Virus record (IMG/VR): IMGVR_UViG_3300043411_001114 | Coordinates: 1 to 64,000 of that record | From: a virus | DNA: 64,000 nucleotides | Strand: one strand, 5' to 3' | Part shown: piece by piece, positions 49,059-58,319 of the stretch | How the letters are laid out: the number at the start of each line of letters is the position of its first letter | Position numbering within the stretch: the first letter of the stretch is position 1 | The notes under the pieces: generated by a model | What the model was told of the DNA's origin: nothing | Database searches by the model: none | What the model saw: only the letters and a program-made list of their open reading frames with translations | Position numbers and translations under genes: made by a program

Positions 49059-51550
49059 TGTCGTCATCAGCTTGGCCTCTCATGCCTCCGAAATCCACCG
49101 AGACCCGGCTGGAACATTTCGATGAACAGCTGTACACGGCCGATCCGACCACCCTGCTGTACAAGTTCGTCGACGCCCTCTGTGGCGACGCCGGTGCGGG
49201 GAGCCTGAAGAAGGAGATATTCCTCCAACGTCTCTCTGGTGCCATGGACGGCATCTATGGCTCCGACTTGGATTACATCTTCGGCAACACCCGGGTGCTG
49301 TCCCGCGTCTCGTCGGAGGCGTACACCTACAACACCATGAGCCAGATGCTCACCTCCGACCAGTGGGACGAGGTGATGGCCAAGGATGCCTTATACCGCA
49401 ACCGCATCCGGGAGTTCTTCATCGCCGCCGCCAAGGGCGGCACCGCCGAGGGAATCCGGCAGCTGGTGCATGCCGCCATCTCCTGCGACTGCCAGGTGCT
49501 GGAGAACTGGAGATATATTGATTGTGCAGATGAAGAGACAGAAATCCTTACTCGTTCAGGATACAAGCGTTATTCTGAGCTAAAAGAAGGTGAGGAGGTG
49601 CTTACACTGAACATATCTTCCGGGTTAGCGGAGTGGCAGGCCACCACCAAGATCAACGTCTTTCCCGTAATTGATCATGAAATGCTTTCTGTAGAGATGG
49701 GCGGCAGACACTCCTCCTTAACCACCATGAATCATCGCTGGCCTGTGAGCAGTAGGATTAAAAACACCGAAGGAATCCGTGGGTATTCAGACATTCGCAT
49801 TCGTGCATCCGCCGAAATAACAACCGAAGACAGATTTATTCGAGCCGCGCCAGCAATAAAATTAACCGATTTCGCTAAATTTTCTGACTCTCTTGTCGAA
49901 CTAGTCGCTTGGTTCGTGACTGAAGGTCATGTTCATGCCCAATCATCAGTTGTCACCATCGTGCAGTCCCACGCAGTTAATCCCACCAAAGTGGACAATA
50001 TCAGGGCAGCTCTGACCACACTCATCGGAACTTCTGTCAAGAATTTTGATCGCACCGGGGCAAGAAAAGACCAAAGCCCTGCTTGGCGAGAATGGGTAAG
50101 TTGCTCTAAACCGGACATTACTGTATTTCGGCTCAATTCGGCTGCCGGGCGACTGTTGATCGCCCAGGCTCCTGAAAAAATAGCGTCGATGGATTTCATT
50201 AATTCATTGACACGATCCCAGCTTCAGCTTTTCCTAGACACCTGCATCGCCGCTGATGGACATGTTCGAGGAGATGGTTACCGATCTTTCATTCAAAAAT
50301 CAATGGAGAGAACCGTTCCGATTCAGATTGCGGCGACTCTGCTTGGAATACCCACCTCCATCCAGAAGACGCAAGGAGTGTGCCACGTTTTAAGCCTTTG
50401 TGAGAGGCAGAAGTTCGTTCAACCTCTCGGACAAGGGCGGAAAAACGCAAAAATTGTCCGATACACAGGAACCGTATGGTGCCCCACAACCCCTAACGGA
50501 ACTTGGTTTGCTCGACGTCGGGGCACCACTTACTTCACAGGCAATTCCTTCGGTCTGGCCGGGGATGTCGGGCGGGCCGGGGAGGGTGGGTCCTTCTCGG
50601 CGGTTGATCTCGCTACTGGACACGAGGTGATCCGCAAGACCCGCAACCAGGCCGAGTCCTACGCCGACACCAGCGGCCTGGATGACGGGCCACACAATAT
50701 CCGGGCTAACCAGGCCCGATCCGAAATCACCATCGTCCCCTACAAGACCGACCTTCACCCCCGGGAGACCCGGGTGCTGCGGGATATGCTTGACCGGATC
50801 ACCCCGCAGGATACGGTGGTCACCATCAGCCCCGAGGGACTCAGCGTCAGTTCTCCCGTCACGGTACGGGCGATCACCTCCGACTCGACGTACTACCAGG
50901 TCGAGAAGATGGTCACCGGCACCCCGGTATTGGACGAGCTTCCGCCGCCGGAGATGCTGGCGATCGACCTCGATCCCACCGCGAACTGGCTCAACCCCCG
51001 AACCCCGGAACTGGCCCCCTACGCGCAGTTCAACATCACCCAGGAGTTCGGTTACTACTACCTGGTTTCGGGCGGTCGGCGGTCACCGATCGACGAGGTC
51101 ACCTACGGGGTTCTGGAGGAGAACGACAAGGTCCGTCTGGAGGCGGCCTTCGAGTGGTACGAGCAGAACGAGCAGTTCGGGCCGTGGACCGAGTACGAGA
51201 AGGCCGACAGCCCCGACAACTACCCTGGTGGCAAGTTCGGGCTGACTCCCAACAGCCTCCCGGCCCGCAACCCAGACCGGAGTCCGTACCAGTTCCAGTA
51301 CGAGTCGCAGTCGGCCTACATCACCCAGAAAAAACAGGAGGTGCTGGCGCTCGGCGGTAACGCCAACGACACCAGATACCAGCTTCCGATACAGAAGTCG
51401 ACGACGGCCAAGCGTGTCTACACACCCGACCTGGCCATCGCCTTCACGGCACCAGTTCGAGACTCGACGGTAACCAGCAGTTGGACGTCTCGCAAGCCTC
51501 GCTACGTCAGCAGCGAGTTACGCAACTCATCGTCATTCATCCGGTCGTGA
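49058..51550 (+). CDS. Baseplate/tail protein interrupted by a class 1 intein
   Basis: An 830-residue precursor. Residues 1-155 and 497-830 are the host protein (489 residues after splicing), encoded directly after baseplate J, the position of P2 gpI-type baseplate proteins. Its exact identity is not known. The N-terminal part is helical (LEHFDEQLYTADPTTLLYKF, IRQLVHAAISCDCQVLENWR). The C-terminal part is beta-rich (ITPQDTVVTISPEGLSVSSP). Residues 156-496 are an intein. Joining gives WRYID-SFGLAGDVG, a smooth extein junction. Splicing must occur before tail assembly for the protein to work. Confidence 0.75.
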   Translation: MSSSAWPLMPPKSTETRLEHFDEQLYTADPTTLLYKFVDALCGDAGAGSLKKEIFLQRLSGAMDGIYGSDLDYIFGNTRVLSRVSSEAYTYNTMSQMLTSDQWDEVMAKDALYRNRIREFFIAAAKGGTAEGIRQLVHAAISCDCQVLENWRYIDCADEETEILTRSGYKRYSELKEGEEVLTLNISSGLAEWQATTKINVFPVIDHEMLSVEMGGRHSSLTTMNHRWPVSSRIKNTEGIRGYSDIRIRASAEITTEDRFIRAAPAIKLTDFAKFSDSLVELVAWFVTEGHVHAQSSVVTIVQSHAVNPTKVDNIRAALTTLIGTSVKNFDRTGARKDQSPAWREWVSCSKPDITVFRLNSAAGRLLIAQAPEKIASMDFINSLTRSQLQLFLDTCIAADGHVRGDGYRSFIQKSMERTVPIQIAATLLGIPTSIQKTQGVCHVLSLCERQKFVQPLGQGRKNAKIVRYTGTVWCPTTPNGTWFARRRGTTYFTGNSFGLAGDVGRAGEGGSFSAVDLATGHEVIRKTRNQAESYADTSGLDDGPHNIRANQARSEITIVPYKTDLHPRETRVLRDMLDRITPQDTVVTISPEGLSVSSPVTVRAITSDSTYYQVEKMVTGTPVLDELPPPEMLAIDLDPTANWLNPRTPELAPYAQFNITQEFGYYYLVSGGRRSPIDEVTYGVLEENDKVRLEAAFEWYEQNEQFGPWTEYEKADSPDNYPGGKFGLTPNSLPARNPDRSPYQFQYESQSAYITQKKQEVLALGGNANDTRYQLPIQKSTTAKRVYTPDLAIAFTAPVRDSTVTSSWTSRKPRYVSSELRNSSSFIRS
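49523..50545 (+). mobile_element. Intein (Cys1, LAGLIDADG endonuclease) in the baseplate gene
   Basis: A 341-residue intein. It starts with Cys156 (CADEETEILTRSGYKRYSEL), has a TxxH block (LTTMNHRWPV), two LAGLIDADG-type helices (LVELVAWFVTEGH and LQLFLDTCIAADGH) and ends ...GTVWCPTTPNG...TTYFTGN before Ser497. The residue before the terminal Asn is Gly, not the usual His; this TGN-S ending is also known from other phage inteins. The DNA is visibly more A/T-rich than the flanking coding sequence and uses different codons, which marks recent transfer by homing. Confidence 0.9.
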
Positions 51551-51571
51551 CCAGGCTGAGGAGAGCAAAAC

Positions 51572-54500
51572 ATGGCCGGTAAAACCGACTACTTTTATGA
51601 CTTTCACTACCCACTGCCGTTTGTTGAGTTGATCCTCAAACTGCTCGGCAAAAAGCAGGACGGCACCACGCAACTCACCGACACGGCGAACCGGGAATGG
51701 TTCTCCCAGCCCCGGCTGTCGTCCAGCGGCCAGACCGACTGCATCACGGTGAACTTCCGACTCCCGCTCTCGGTCAGCGAGATCAGCACCGAAATACTGC
51801 GGATGCCGTGCCTGGTGGAACTGTGGTACCAGGATCGCTCCAACAACTGGCGTCCCATCCTGGACACCCAGCGGACCCCGCTGAAAGTCAATGTCTCCCG
51901 GTCGGACACCGCGTCGTGGTACAAGTATTTCTCGAAGTGCTACCCGATTGTGGCGAAGAAGGTGCAGTTCCGCATCACCCGCACCAACGATCCTGCAGTG
52001 GACGGGATCCCGTACCCGGTGGGGATGCGCAATACCCTGATCCGGCGCAACGTCTATGACCGCGACTCGGGCGGCTCGTTCGAGGACGAGGTCGACATCA
52101 TGGGCAACGTGGTGTCGAAGTACATCAAGGACTGGGATGCCCAGCGGGCCGCCGACGACAACTACCTGACCTTCTGGCGGTCGGCACCACAGCCCGACCC
52201 TGCAGCGGTGGTGAGCCTCTATCTCGACGTCCGCGACGAGGAGGGTCGACCGCAGGTCATCGACAAAATCTATCTCGATCCTGTCTACAGCGGTCAGCAC
52301 CTGAACCTGTACTACAGCATCGACGGCCTGGTGGGCACACGATTCCTGTCACCCATCACGCTCGGGCCTGCGACGGGAACCGAGGAAGACCCGACGGTGT
52401 CGGGCATGGAGTGGCGTTCGGGGCAGGGTCTCCGGGATTCGTTGGACGTCGAGGACACCGACTCATCGTTCTACACCTGGCCGCTGTCGATCGGCCCCCT
52501 GCCCACCCAGGACGGCTGGATCGGGGTCGAGTGGCGACCCAATTTCGAGTCGGCCAACGTCGAACTGAACCACAACCCGATTCTGTTCCAGGCCGAACAG
52601 GTTTCCGGCAAATTCAAGCCGACCCTGCTTTACGACCCCGAGAACCGGACTTTCGAACTGGTGCTCGGAACCGGGCACGTCTACACCAGTTCGGCGATCA
52701 GTCAGGAGTTCGTCGTCGGCGACTCGCTGCGCATCGTCGCCGGATGGCGGTATGTGTCGGGTGGTGACGATGTGGTGGTCATCAAAGTCACCGACCAGCG
52801 GGGCCGAGTCCTGGCGAGCCTGAGCGAGGACACCGAACTGCCGGAGATCATCGGATTCGATGGCACCTGTCGGGTGGCGGACTTCCGAGGAATCCTGCCC
52901 AACCTCATTGTGAAGCTGGAGAACCCGGAACTCTCGTCGGAGAACTTTCTCAAAAACCCTCTCTACTACGTCGATCCCGACCCGGTGATTGTCGATGAGT
53001 CTGGTTCGCGCCCGGTGACGTCACTCAACAACGCCATCTACGCCGCGCCGTTCGTCGCCCGCGAGCACGGCTCTGGCGGCTCGGACTCCAGTCATTTCGA
53101 GGACAAGGAATGGACCCCGATCTGGCGCGACTACACCGCCGTGCGGGGGATGCTGCACCTGCCCAAGCCGGTCTCGATGAGCTACCTCAAACTGGAGTTC
53201 ACCAACCTGACAGAACAGCCCTACCCGATCTACGAGGCCGGAATCGAGACCTCCTACAAGGTCTTCCCGATCCAGGTCACCCAGCAGTCGTCAATCGGGC
53301 CGAAGCTCTACACCGGCGGCGGCGGCTTCCTCGGCATGGGGACATTCATCTCGATGAACGGCACCCGGTCGGTGAACTGGCTCGACCCGGTGTCGGTCAT
53401 GCAGGCGGTGGGCAGCGTTCTCGGCCCCCAGACGCCACCGGTGATCATCAGCACCGCCACCCCCTACATCGTTGACCGGCTGCCCAACAATGGGACGCAG
53501 GCCGTCGAGGAACAGACCCGGATCGAGGCCGCCTCGGCCTACGTCTACCCGAGGGAGGCCCTCAACCCCTACATTCTGGCCCAGGACCAGTACAACACCA
53601 CCATCAAAGCCGAGGGTCTGCAGGCCATCCAGCCCTACGTCGACGTCCCGTGGGAGGCTATCGAGGCCGCCAATCCCGGTTCTGTCACCAAGGTTCGGTC
53701 GACCGGCACCGTGCCGATCCGGGGCACCGACTGGTGGATTTATCCCGGCCAGCAGATCAAGGTCCCGGCGTCGGTGATGACCAAACTGACGTCGACCGAG
53801 ACTGTCACCGAGCGCAAACTGACACTGGAGAACCGAACCCGGTTCAACACCACGTCGGTACACCGCTACGAGACCAGGACGGTCAAGAGGGATGCGGCGA
53901 TCGCGTACTTCGCCGGGGTCCGGGAGGTTCAGCCCTACACCTCGACCTACATCACCGGCGAGGATCGGCCTTACTTCGAGTTCCCGAGCTACGACGCGAC
54001 CCAGTGGACTTACGTCGAGGAGAACGCCCAGAAGTCCCCTCAAGGCCCCATCTCTGCCCGCTACCCGAACATTCCCCTGATCATCAGCAAACACTTCGAG
54101 ACCCAGTCCGAGTTCGTCAAGGTCTCTATGGAATTTCAGGATTCGGGTTTGCTGAGGTCGAACTCGATGTGGGCCGACATCGACCAGGCGGTGGCCGGGA
54201 TCGAGGACACCAGACTCTCGCCCTACGTCAACACCGTCCCGGCCAACATCCCGGGCGGCAACTGGGCCGACGACCGTGCGGTCTGGCTCGACCCGGGAAC
54301 GGTCTGGGGCGCGGTGCGTGGCCTGGTCTCGATCAATGTCGACAGCGACCGGCGTTACCAGGGCCGTCGGGTGCTGCACTTCACCCGGGCCGCCGGGTCT
54401 GGTGAGGCCGGTATCAGCCTCGATCAGTGGACTAATTTCGTCCCTGGTGCGCAGTTCCGGATGGGGGCCGTCTTCTATCGCCCGAACAATACCGACAACG

Positions 54501-55363
54501 AACTGGTGATGACCCTGACCCGCTCGGACGGGGTGGAGATTCACCGTGAGGTGCTCGACTACGCCCCGGTCGGACGGTGGTTCGAGCGCACCACCCAGTT
54601 CGTCGAGATACCCGAGACCTTGCCCAACAACACCTTCGACAGCGGGCTGCTCGGCTGGGTGCCACTGGGCGGCTCCTGGGCCGCCGAGACGGCGGTGGGC
54701 CGGTCGGGCACTAAATCCGCCCGGCTGACCACAAACGGCACCCTGTCCAGCCTGACCTCGTCTCGCATGCAGTCGCTGACCGATACGGTGGTCACCGCCT
54801 CGGCCTGGGTCCGGTGGCAGGACTTGACCCCCGGCACCGACCTGATCTACCTACAGGTGCTGATGTACGACAACGACGACGAGTTGGTGGCCACCCACAC
54901 CCTGGAGAACAAAATCTCTCCGGCGCAGGCGACCATGACGTCGTGGGTACCGGTGTCGGGTTCGGTGACGGTTCCCGACGATCAGGGTGTCACCCAGGTG
55001 GCGTTCCGCATCCTGGTGGCGGTGGCGGCTGGCACGGGTGGCAAGGTCTGGGTCGATGACTTTGCCACCGACGTACCCGGAGCGCCCCGGCAGCAGTTCA
55101 CCGCCGCGCTGACGGTGGTGGGCGACGAGGAAGAGAGCCTGTACGTCTCCGACCTCTACACCGAGGTCACTCCGGTGCGGTATTTCGCCCGGCTGGGGAC
55201 GGCACCGGAAGACCTCATCGAGGTCACCGACCTGCGCTACACCAAGGGGGTGGCCACCGTGACCACCAGCCAGCCGGTGAACACCCTGGACGTCCAGGCG
55301 GTCATCAACAGCCCACGAGCCTGGGCTTTCGGCTGCAAAATAACTCCCGCCTACTTAAAATGA
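51572..55363 (+). CDS. Large baseplate-attached host-contact protein
   Basis: A 1263-residue protein with GAGGAG upstream. It contains several beta-rich domains: residues ~200-450 look like LamG/concanavalin-type folds, and ~690-740 (VTKVRSTGTVPIRGTDWWIY then PGQQIKVP) has a LysM-like ring. Residues ~1010-1180 resemble a carbohydrate-binding module (NNTFDSGLLGWVPLGGSWAA ... GGKVWVDDFATDV). It probably binds wall or surface glycans and may be the main adsorption protein at the baseplate edge. No catalytic motif is seen. Confidence 0.65.
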   Translation: MAGKTDYFYDFHYPLPFVELILKLLGKKQDGTTQLTDTANREWFSQPRLSSSGQTDCITVNFRLPLSVSEISTEILRMPCLVELWYQDRSNNWRPILDTQRTPLKVNVSRSDTASWYKYFSKCYPIVAKKVQFRITRTNDPAVDGIPYPVGMRNTLIRRNVYDRDSGGSFEDEVDIMGNVVSKYIKDWDAQRAADDNYLTFWRSAPQPDPAAVVSLYLDVRDEEGRPQVIDKIYLDPVYSGQHLNLYYSIDGLVGTRFLSPITLGPATGTEEDPTVSGMEWRSGQGLRDSLDVEDTDSSFYTWPLSIGPLPTQDGWIGVEWRPNFESANVELNHNPILFQAEQVSGKFKPTLLYDPENRTFELVLGTGHVYTSSAISQEFVVGDSLRIVAGWRYVSGGDDVVVIKVTDQRGRVLASLSEDTELPEIIGFDGTCRVADFRGILPNLIVKLENPELSSENFLKNPLYYVDPDPVIVDESGSRPVTSLNNAIYAAPFVAREHGSGGSDSSHFEDKEWTPIWRDYTAVRGMLHLPKPVSMSYLKLEFTNLTEQPYPIYEAGIETSYKVFPIQVTQQSSIGPKLYTGGGGFLGMGTFISMNGTRSVNWLDPVSVMQAVGSVLGPQTPPVIISTATPYIVDRLPNNGTQAVEEQTRIEAASAYVYPREALNPYILAQDQYNTTIKAEGLQAIQPYVDVPWEAIEAANPGSVTKVRSTGTVPIRGTDWWIYPGQQIKVPASVMTKLTSTETVTERKLTLENRTRFNTTSVHRYETRTVKRDAAIAYFAGVREVQPYTSTYITGEDRPYFEFPSYDATQWTYVEENAQKSPQGPISARYPNIPLIISKHFETQSEFVKVSMEFQDSGLLRSNSMWADIDQAVAGIEDTRLSPYVNTVPANIPGGNWADDRAVWLDPGTVWGAVRGLVSINVDSDRRYQGRRVLHFTRAAGSGEAGISLDQWTNFVPGAQFRMGAVFYRPNNTDNELVMTLTRSDGVEIHREVLDYAPVGRWFERTTQFVEIPETLPNNTFDSGLLGWVPLGGSWAAETAVGRSGTKSARLTTNGTLSSLTSSRMQSLTDTVVTASAWVRWQDLTPGTDLIYLQVLMYDNDDELVATHTLENKISPAQATMTSWVPVSGSVTVPDDQGVTQVAFRILVAVAAGTGGKVWVDDFATDVPGAPRQQFTAALTVVGDEEESLYVSDLYTEVTPVRYFARLGTAPEDLIEVTDLRYTKGVATVTTSQPVNTLDVQAVINSPRAWAFGCKITPAYLK

Positions 55364-55372
55364 TGCTATAAT
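55364..55372 (+). promoter_or_regulatory. Extended -10 promoter with CA-rich leader
   Basis: TGCTATAAT directly after the stop of the 1263-residue gene, then GACACCACCACCACCC and CAGGAG before the ATG at 55413. It starts a new transcription unit downstream of the tail genes. Confidence 0.75.
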
Positions 55373-55412
55373 TACGGGACACCACCACCACCCCCGTCAG
55401 GAGATCATCATC

Positions 55413-55598
55413 ATGCCCGACACCAAGACCGTCATCGTCATGCCGACCCGCAAGATGTCCAAGGAGCAGCTCGCCGAGCAGGCCCACTTCGCGCGCCGGG
55501 CCGGTGCGGACGTCAACCGTGCCCGTCAGGCCCGCAAGGGGTTCGCCAAGGGCGGCCGGGCCGGTGGACGGCGTGCGGCGATCGCTTCGTTTGGGTGA
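55413..55598 (+). CDS. Small basic protein
   Basis: A 61-residue protein (MPDTKTVIVMPTRKMSKEQL) whose C-terminal half is strongly basic and glycine-rich (RRAGADVNRARQARKGFAKG). It may bind nucleic acid. It has its own promoter and CA-rich leader like the small genes at 5088 and 18323. Function unknown. Confidence 0.6.
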   Translation: MPDTKTVIVMPTRKMSKEQLAEQAHFARRAGADVNRARQARKGFAKGGRAGGRRAAIASFG

Positions 55599-55613
55599 AA
55601 CCCCTGGATAACG

Positions 55614-55663
55614 CCTCCAAACCCACCTGAATAGGTGGAACGGCACCGGCCGCCGAACGGAGG
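55614..55663 (+). promoter_or_regulatory. Folded leader before the gene at 55674
   Basis: A perfect local hairpin, CCACCT-GAAT-AGGTGG (55623-55638), lies inside a possible outer pairing of CCTCC (55614-55618) with the ribosome site GGAGG (55659-55663). The GAATAGGTGGAAC segment resembles the loops of the hairpins at 5291 and 31434. Confidence 0.45.
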
Positions 55664-55673
55664 TTTCCTCTCA

Positions 55674-55937
55674 GTGAGTCTGGCAGACCATTACGATCAA
55701 GCCAACAAGCAGGAACCCAAGCCGCGCGTCTGCAAGGTGTGTGACTGGTATCGGACTTTAGAGTCTCGGGACAGGATTTTCTTCGACGAAAAGGCCGAGG
55801 AAGCACTGTCCGGCCGGGGGAGCATGCAGCAACTCCGGCGCGCAATATTATCCACCGGTTTCTACGCGGCCCGTTCGACCTTCCAGGTCCACCTGAACGA
55901 GCACCATCGGGAACTGCTGCAGGAACTGCGGTCATGA
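55674..55937 (+). CDS. Small DNA-binding-like protein
   Basis: An 87-residue protein. GTG at 55674 with GGAGG upstream is preferred over an earlier GTG at 55635 that lies within the folded leader. CKVCDWYRTL may be half of a metal site. The remainder is helical (SMQQLRRAILSTGFYAARST) and could be a helix-turn-helix. It overlaps the phosphoesterase gene by 4 bases, and both begin with a similar SLxDHY segment (SLADHYDQ, SLEDHYND). That likeness suggests a shared interaction peptide. Confidence 0.5.
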   Translation: MSLADHYDQANKQEPKPRVCKVCDWYRTLESRDRIFFDEKAEEALSGRGSMQQLRRAILSTGFYAARSTFQVHLNEHHRELLQELRS

Positions 55938-57115
55938 GCCTGGAAGATCACTACAACGACCTGGAGCCATCCGGCGACGAGGCCGAAGAACACCCCTGGC
56001 GGGCCGACTGGGAGGGTGCTGAGGGCACCATCCAGACCGGTGCCCTGCCCGACGACTTCGATCCCCACGACTTTTCTGCCGTCCTGCACCGTCTCGGGTA
56101 CTCACCCGACGAGGTGAAAATGGAACTCGTCTCGGCCTCCCGCTGGGAGCAGCGCACCGCCGTCCGGGACGACGAGGGCCGCAAGACCGGCGAGATGGCG
56201 TCAACCTACCTCAACGCCTACAAATACAAGGCGGTGCGTAACGCGCTGTGCGTCCCCCTCCCGGCCCTGTACGCCGAGGTCAAGGCGTCCAAGCCGACTA
56301 AGAATGCCCCGTCCCCCACCGGACGCACGGCGGTGGTGGTGTTCGGCGACCTCCAGTGCGGCAAAGTCGATCACCTCGGTGGCCTAACCGAGATGCTGCA
56401 CCGGCTGGACGAAAAACGAGCGGCACTGAAAAAGTACCTCAAATCGGCCAAGGTGGAGTCGGTGATTATCGCCGACGTCGGCGACATCGTGGAGGGCTTC
56501 GAGAACATCCCGGCGCAGACCAGAACCAACTGCCTGTCGCTAATGGATCAGGTCGACGTCGCCGCCACCGAATTATGGAAGACGATCCGGGTCGCCGAGA
56601 AGTTCGGGCCGGTCGACGTCCTGTCGGTGCCGAGCAACCATGCCCAGTGGAGACGTGGGAAGAGCCTGGTCGGCAAACCGACCGACGACTGGGGGCTGCA
56701 CATCAATCAGCGCCTGGAAAGGCTCAATGAGGAAGCCGGTCTGCGGGTCGCCTTCCACCGCCCTCCAGACTGGGAAGAGACCCTGTCCTTCGAGGTTCAA
56801 GGAATCACGCTCGGGATGGCCCACGGCCACCAGGCCAACAGCCCCGACCGGGTCAAGGACTGGTGGGCGAAGATGACCCACGGCGGGGTGCTGGACTGCC
56901 AGATTCTGCTGACCGGCCACTATCACTTTCCCAGCCTCCGACCCAGCGGACGGGACGCCAAGACCGGACGCACCCGATGGCACATCCAGGCCTCCACCCT
57001 GGACAACGGTTCGGCCTGGGTGCGCAACAAGATGGGCGAGGATGGGGACCCGGCCATGACCGTTTTCGTCGTCGACCAGACCGGCTTCGACGTCCAGTCA
57101 TTCAGTTTGCTGTGA
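55934..57115 (+). CDS. Calcineurin-like metallophosphoesterase
   Basis: A 393-residue protein. Motifs of the two-metal phosphoesterase family are present in order: VVVFGDLQCGKVDH (~residue 136), DVGDIVEG (~183), SVPSNHAQWRRGK (~235), MAHGHQANSP (~297) and LLTGHYHF (~328). The GD-Q and SNH variants differ slightly from the standard GD-H and GNHD. The closest known types are Mre11/SbcD-like nucleases and phage phosphodiesterases. It is encoded next to a helicase gene, though on the other strand, so a DNA-processing role is likely. The N-terminal ~120 residues are acidic then helical. Confidence 0.8.
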   Translation: MSLEDHYNDLEPSGDEAEEHPWRADWEGAEGTIQTGALPDDFDPHDFSAVLHRLGYSPDEVKMELVSASRWEQRTAVRDDEGRKTGEMASTYLNAYKYKAVRNALCVPLPALYAEVKASKPTKNAPSPTGRTAVVVFGDLQCGKVDHLGGLTEMLHRLDEKRAALKKYLKSAKVESVIIADVGDIVEGFENIPAQTRTNCLSLMDQVDVAATELWKTIRVAEKFGPVDVLSVPSNHAQWRRGKSLVGKPTDDWGLHINQRLERLNEEAGLRVAFHRPPDWEETLSFEVQGITLGMAHGHQANSPDRVKDWWAKMTHGGVLDCQILLTGHYHFPSLRPSGRDAKTGRTRWHIQASTLDNGSAWVRNKMGEDGDPAMTVFVVDQTGFDVQSFSLL

Positions 57116-57128
57116 GAGAGGAATCGCT

Positions 57129-57428
57129 GTGAAAATTTGGGTCATCAAAATGTTTGGCCGCAAAGTTCTGGAAATAGAATCCAGGGAGGAAGTCACCGTC
57201 GACGACGTGGTGCGCAGGATGGTGGCCGCCACCGTCGGGATCGTCGTGGACGACGAGTGCGACTGCGAAGAGGACTACCGGGGGATCATCGAGGGGTTGA
57301 TCCCCTGCGAGTCGTGCGGCGAGATGTTCCTCCCCGACGATGAGGAAGCGGTGGACGCCGAGTTCGCCAACCTCACCGAGAGACTGATCTGGGGTCCCTC
57401 CCCGGAGGAAGAACCGGAAGAGGAGTAG
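57129..57428 (+). CDS. Small acidic protein with CxxC
   Basis: A 99-residue protein from GTG with AGAGGAA upstream. It contains CDCEEDY and later IPCESCGEMFLPDDEE, possibly one zinc site, and is strongly acidic at the end. Its 3' end overlaps by 56 bases the 3' end of the antirepressor-like gene on the other strand. Function unknown. Confidence 0.55.
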   Translation: MKIWVIKMFGRKVLEIESREEVTVDDVVRRMVAATVGIVVDDECDCEEDYRGIIEGLIPCESCGEMFLPDDEEAVDAEFANLTERLIWGPSPEEEPEEE

Positions 57429-58293
57429 CGTCGTCGGTAATTACCGGCTCGCGCTTGGTGGTGAGCAGGACACGCAACTTGTGCAACCCCTTCATGGTCA
57501 CACGAACCTGCGGGGTGCCCAGATAGTAAACACCATCAGACCTATCGAAGTATCGTTCACCGATTTTTTCGGTCAGCCGACCGGCCTCAATTTGAGATTG
57601 ATAGGGTCGCCAGTGAGACCGAGACCCCCTGGTTCGATAAATCCATCCCTGCTGTCCCATGAATTTGAACAATCGGTTGGCACCGATTTTGATGCCATAG
57701 TCGTTGTGAAGAATCGCCGAAACATCTGCGACAGCAAATGTCCCCCTAGCGTCTGCTAGGGCGAGCCAGCTTTCCGCGACCGGCTCAATGAGCTTCACAT
57801 ACTCCTGAGTGTCCTGGTGGTTTCGCTTTTCGTCGTCCAGCGCGTCCTGGGTGGCAATCAGCGCCGAGGCCAGCGCATCGGCACGGCGGGCCAGAAGCTG
57901 GGTCTGCAGCGCCAACTCGCGGGCGTCGGACGGCTCGTCCGGGGTGTGGCGCTGCTGCAGTTCTTCGCGCATCCGCCGGAAGGCCTGGATCAACTGGACC
58001 TTGAAGTCGACCACGGCCTCGTTGTTGCGCATGAAGGTCAACAGCAGGCTGGCCTGGTACTCGTTGAGCACGGCGTAGGTCTCGGGACGCCCCGGACCTG
58101 CGGTTATTTTTGCGATCTCAAATCGCAAAACGCCAAACTCCTCGAATTTGGCCTGATGGGTGCGAACCAGGCGAAAAACAGAACGGTGATCGGAGTTGGT
58201 GCCCTGGGCGATCACCAGGGTCGTGGTGACGGGATCGCCGCCGTCAGCGGTTACCAGACCAACGGTGGTGTTGGTATGCTCAAGTTCTGGCAT
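57373..58293 (-). CDS. Antirepressor-like protein (Rha N-terminus, KilAC C-terminus)
   Basis: A 306-residue protein. Residues ~1-115 match the Rha pattern: TNSDHRSVFRLVRTHQAKFE, then RPETYAVLNEYQASLLLTFM and VDFKVQLIQAFRRMREEL. A helical linker leads to a KilAC-type domain (~155-280: DVSAILHNDYGIKIGANRLF, FMGQQGWIYRTRG). Such proteins bind DNA and often control lytic/lysogenic or host-gene states. The start ATG at 58293 is chosen over an upstream in-frame codon because the conserved part begins there. It is read after the helicase on the same strand; no integrase or repressor is in this window. Its target is unknown. Confidence 0.82.
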   Translation of the reverse strand: MPELEHTNTTVGLVTADGGDPVTTTLVIAQGTNSDHRSVFRLVRTHQAKFEEFGVLRFEIAKITAGPGRPETYAVLNEYQASLLLTFMRNNEAVVDFKVQLIQAFRRMREELQQRHTPDEPSDARELALQTQLLARRADALASALIATQDALDDEKRNHQDTQEYVKLIEPVAESWLALADARGTFAVADVSAILHNDYGIKIGANRLFKFMGQQGWIYRTRGSRSHWRPYQSQIEAGRLTEKIGERYFDRSDGVYYLGTPQVRVTMKGLHKLRVLLTTKREPVITDDATPLPVLPPGRDPRSVSR

Positions 58294-58319
58294 GAGGACT
58301 CCGATTCCTTTTGTCGGAC

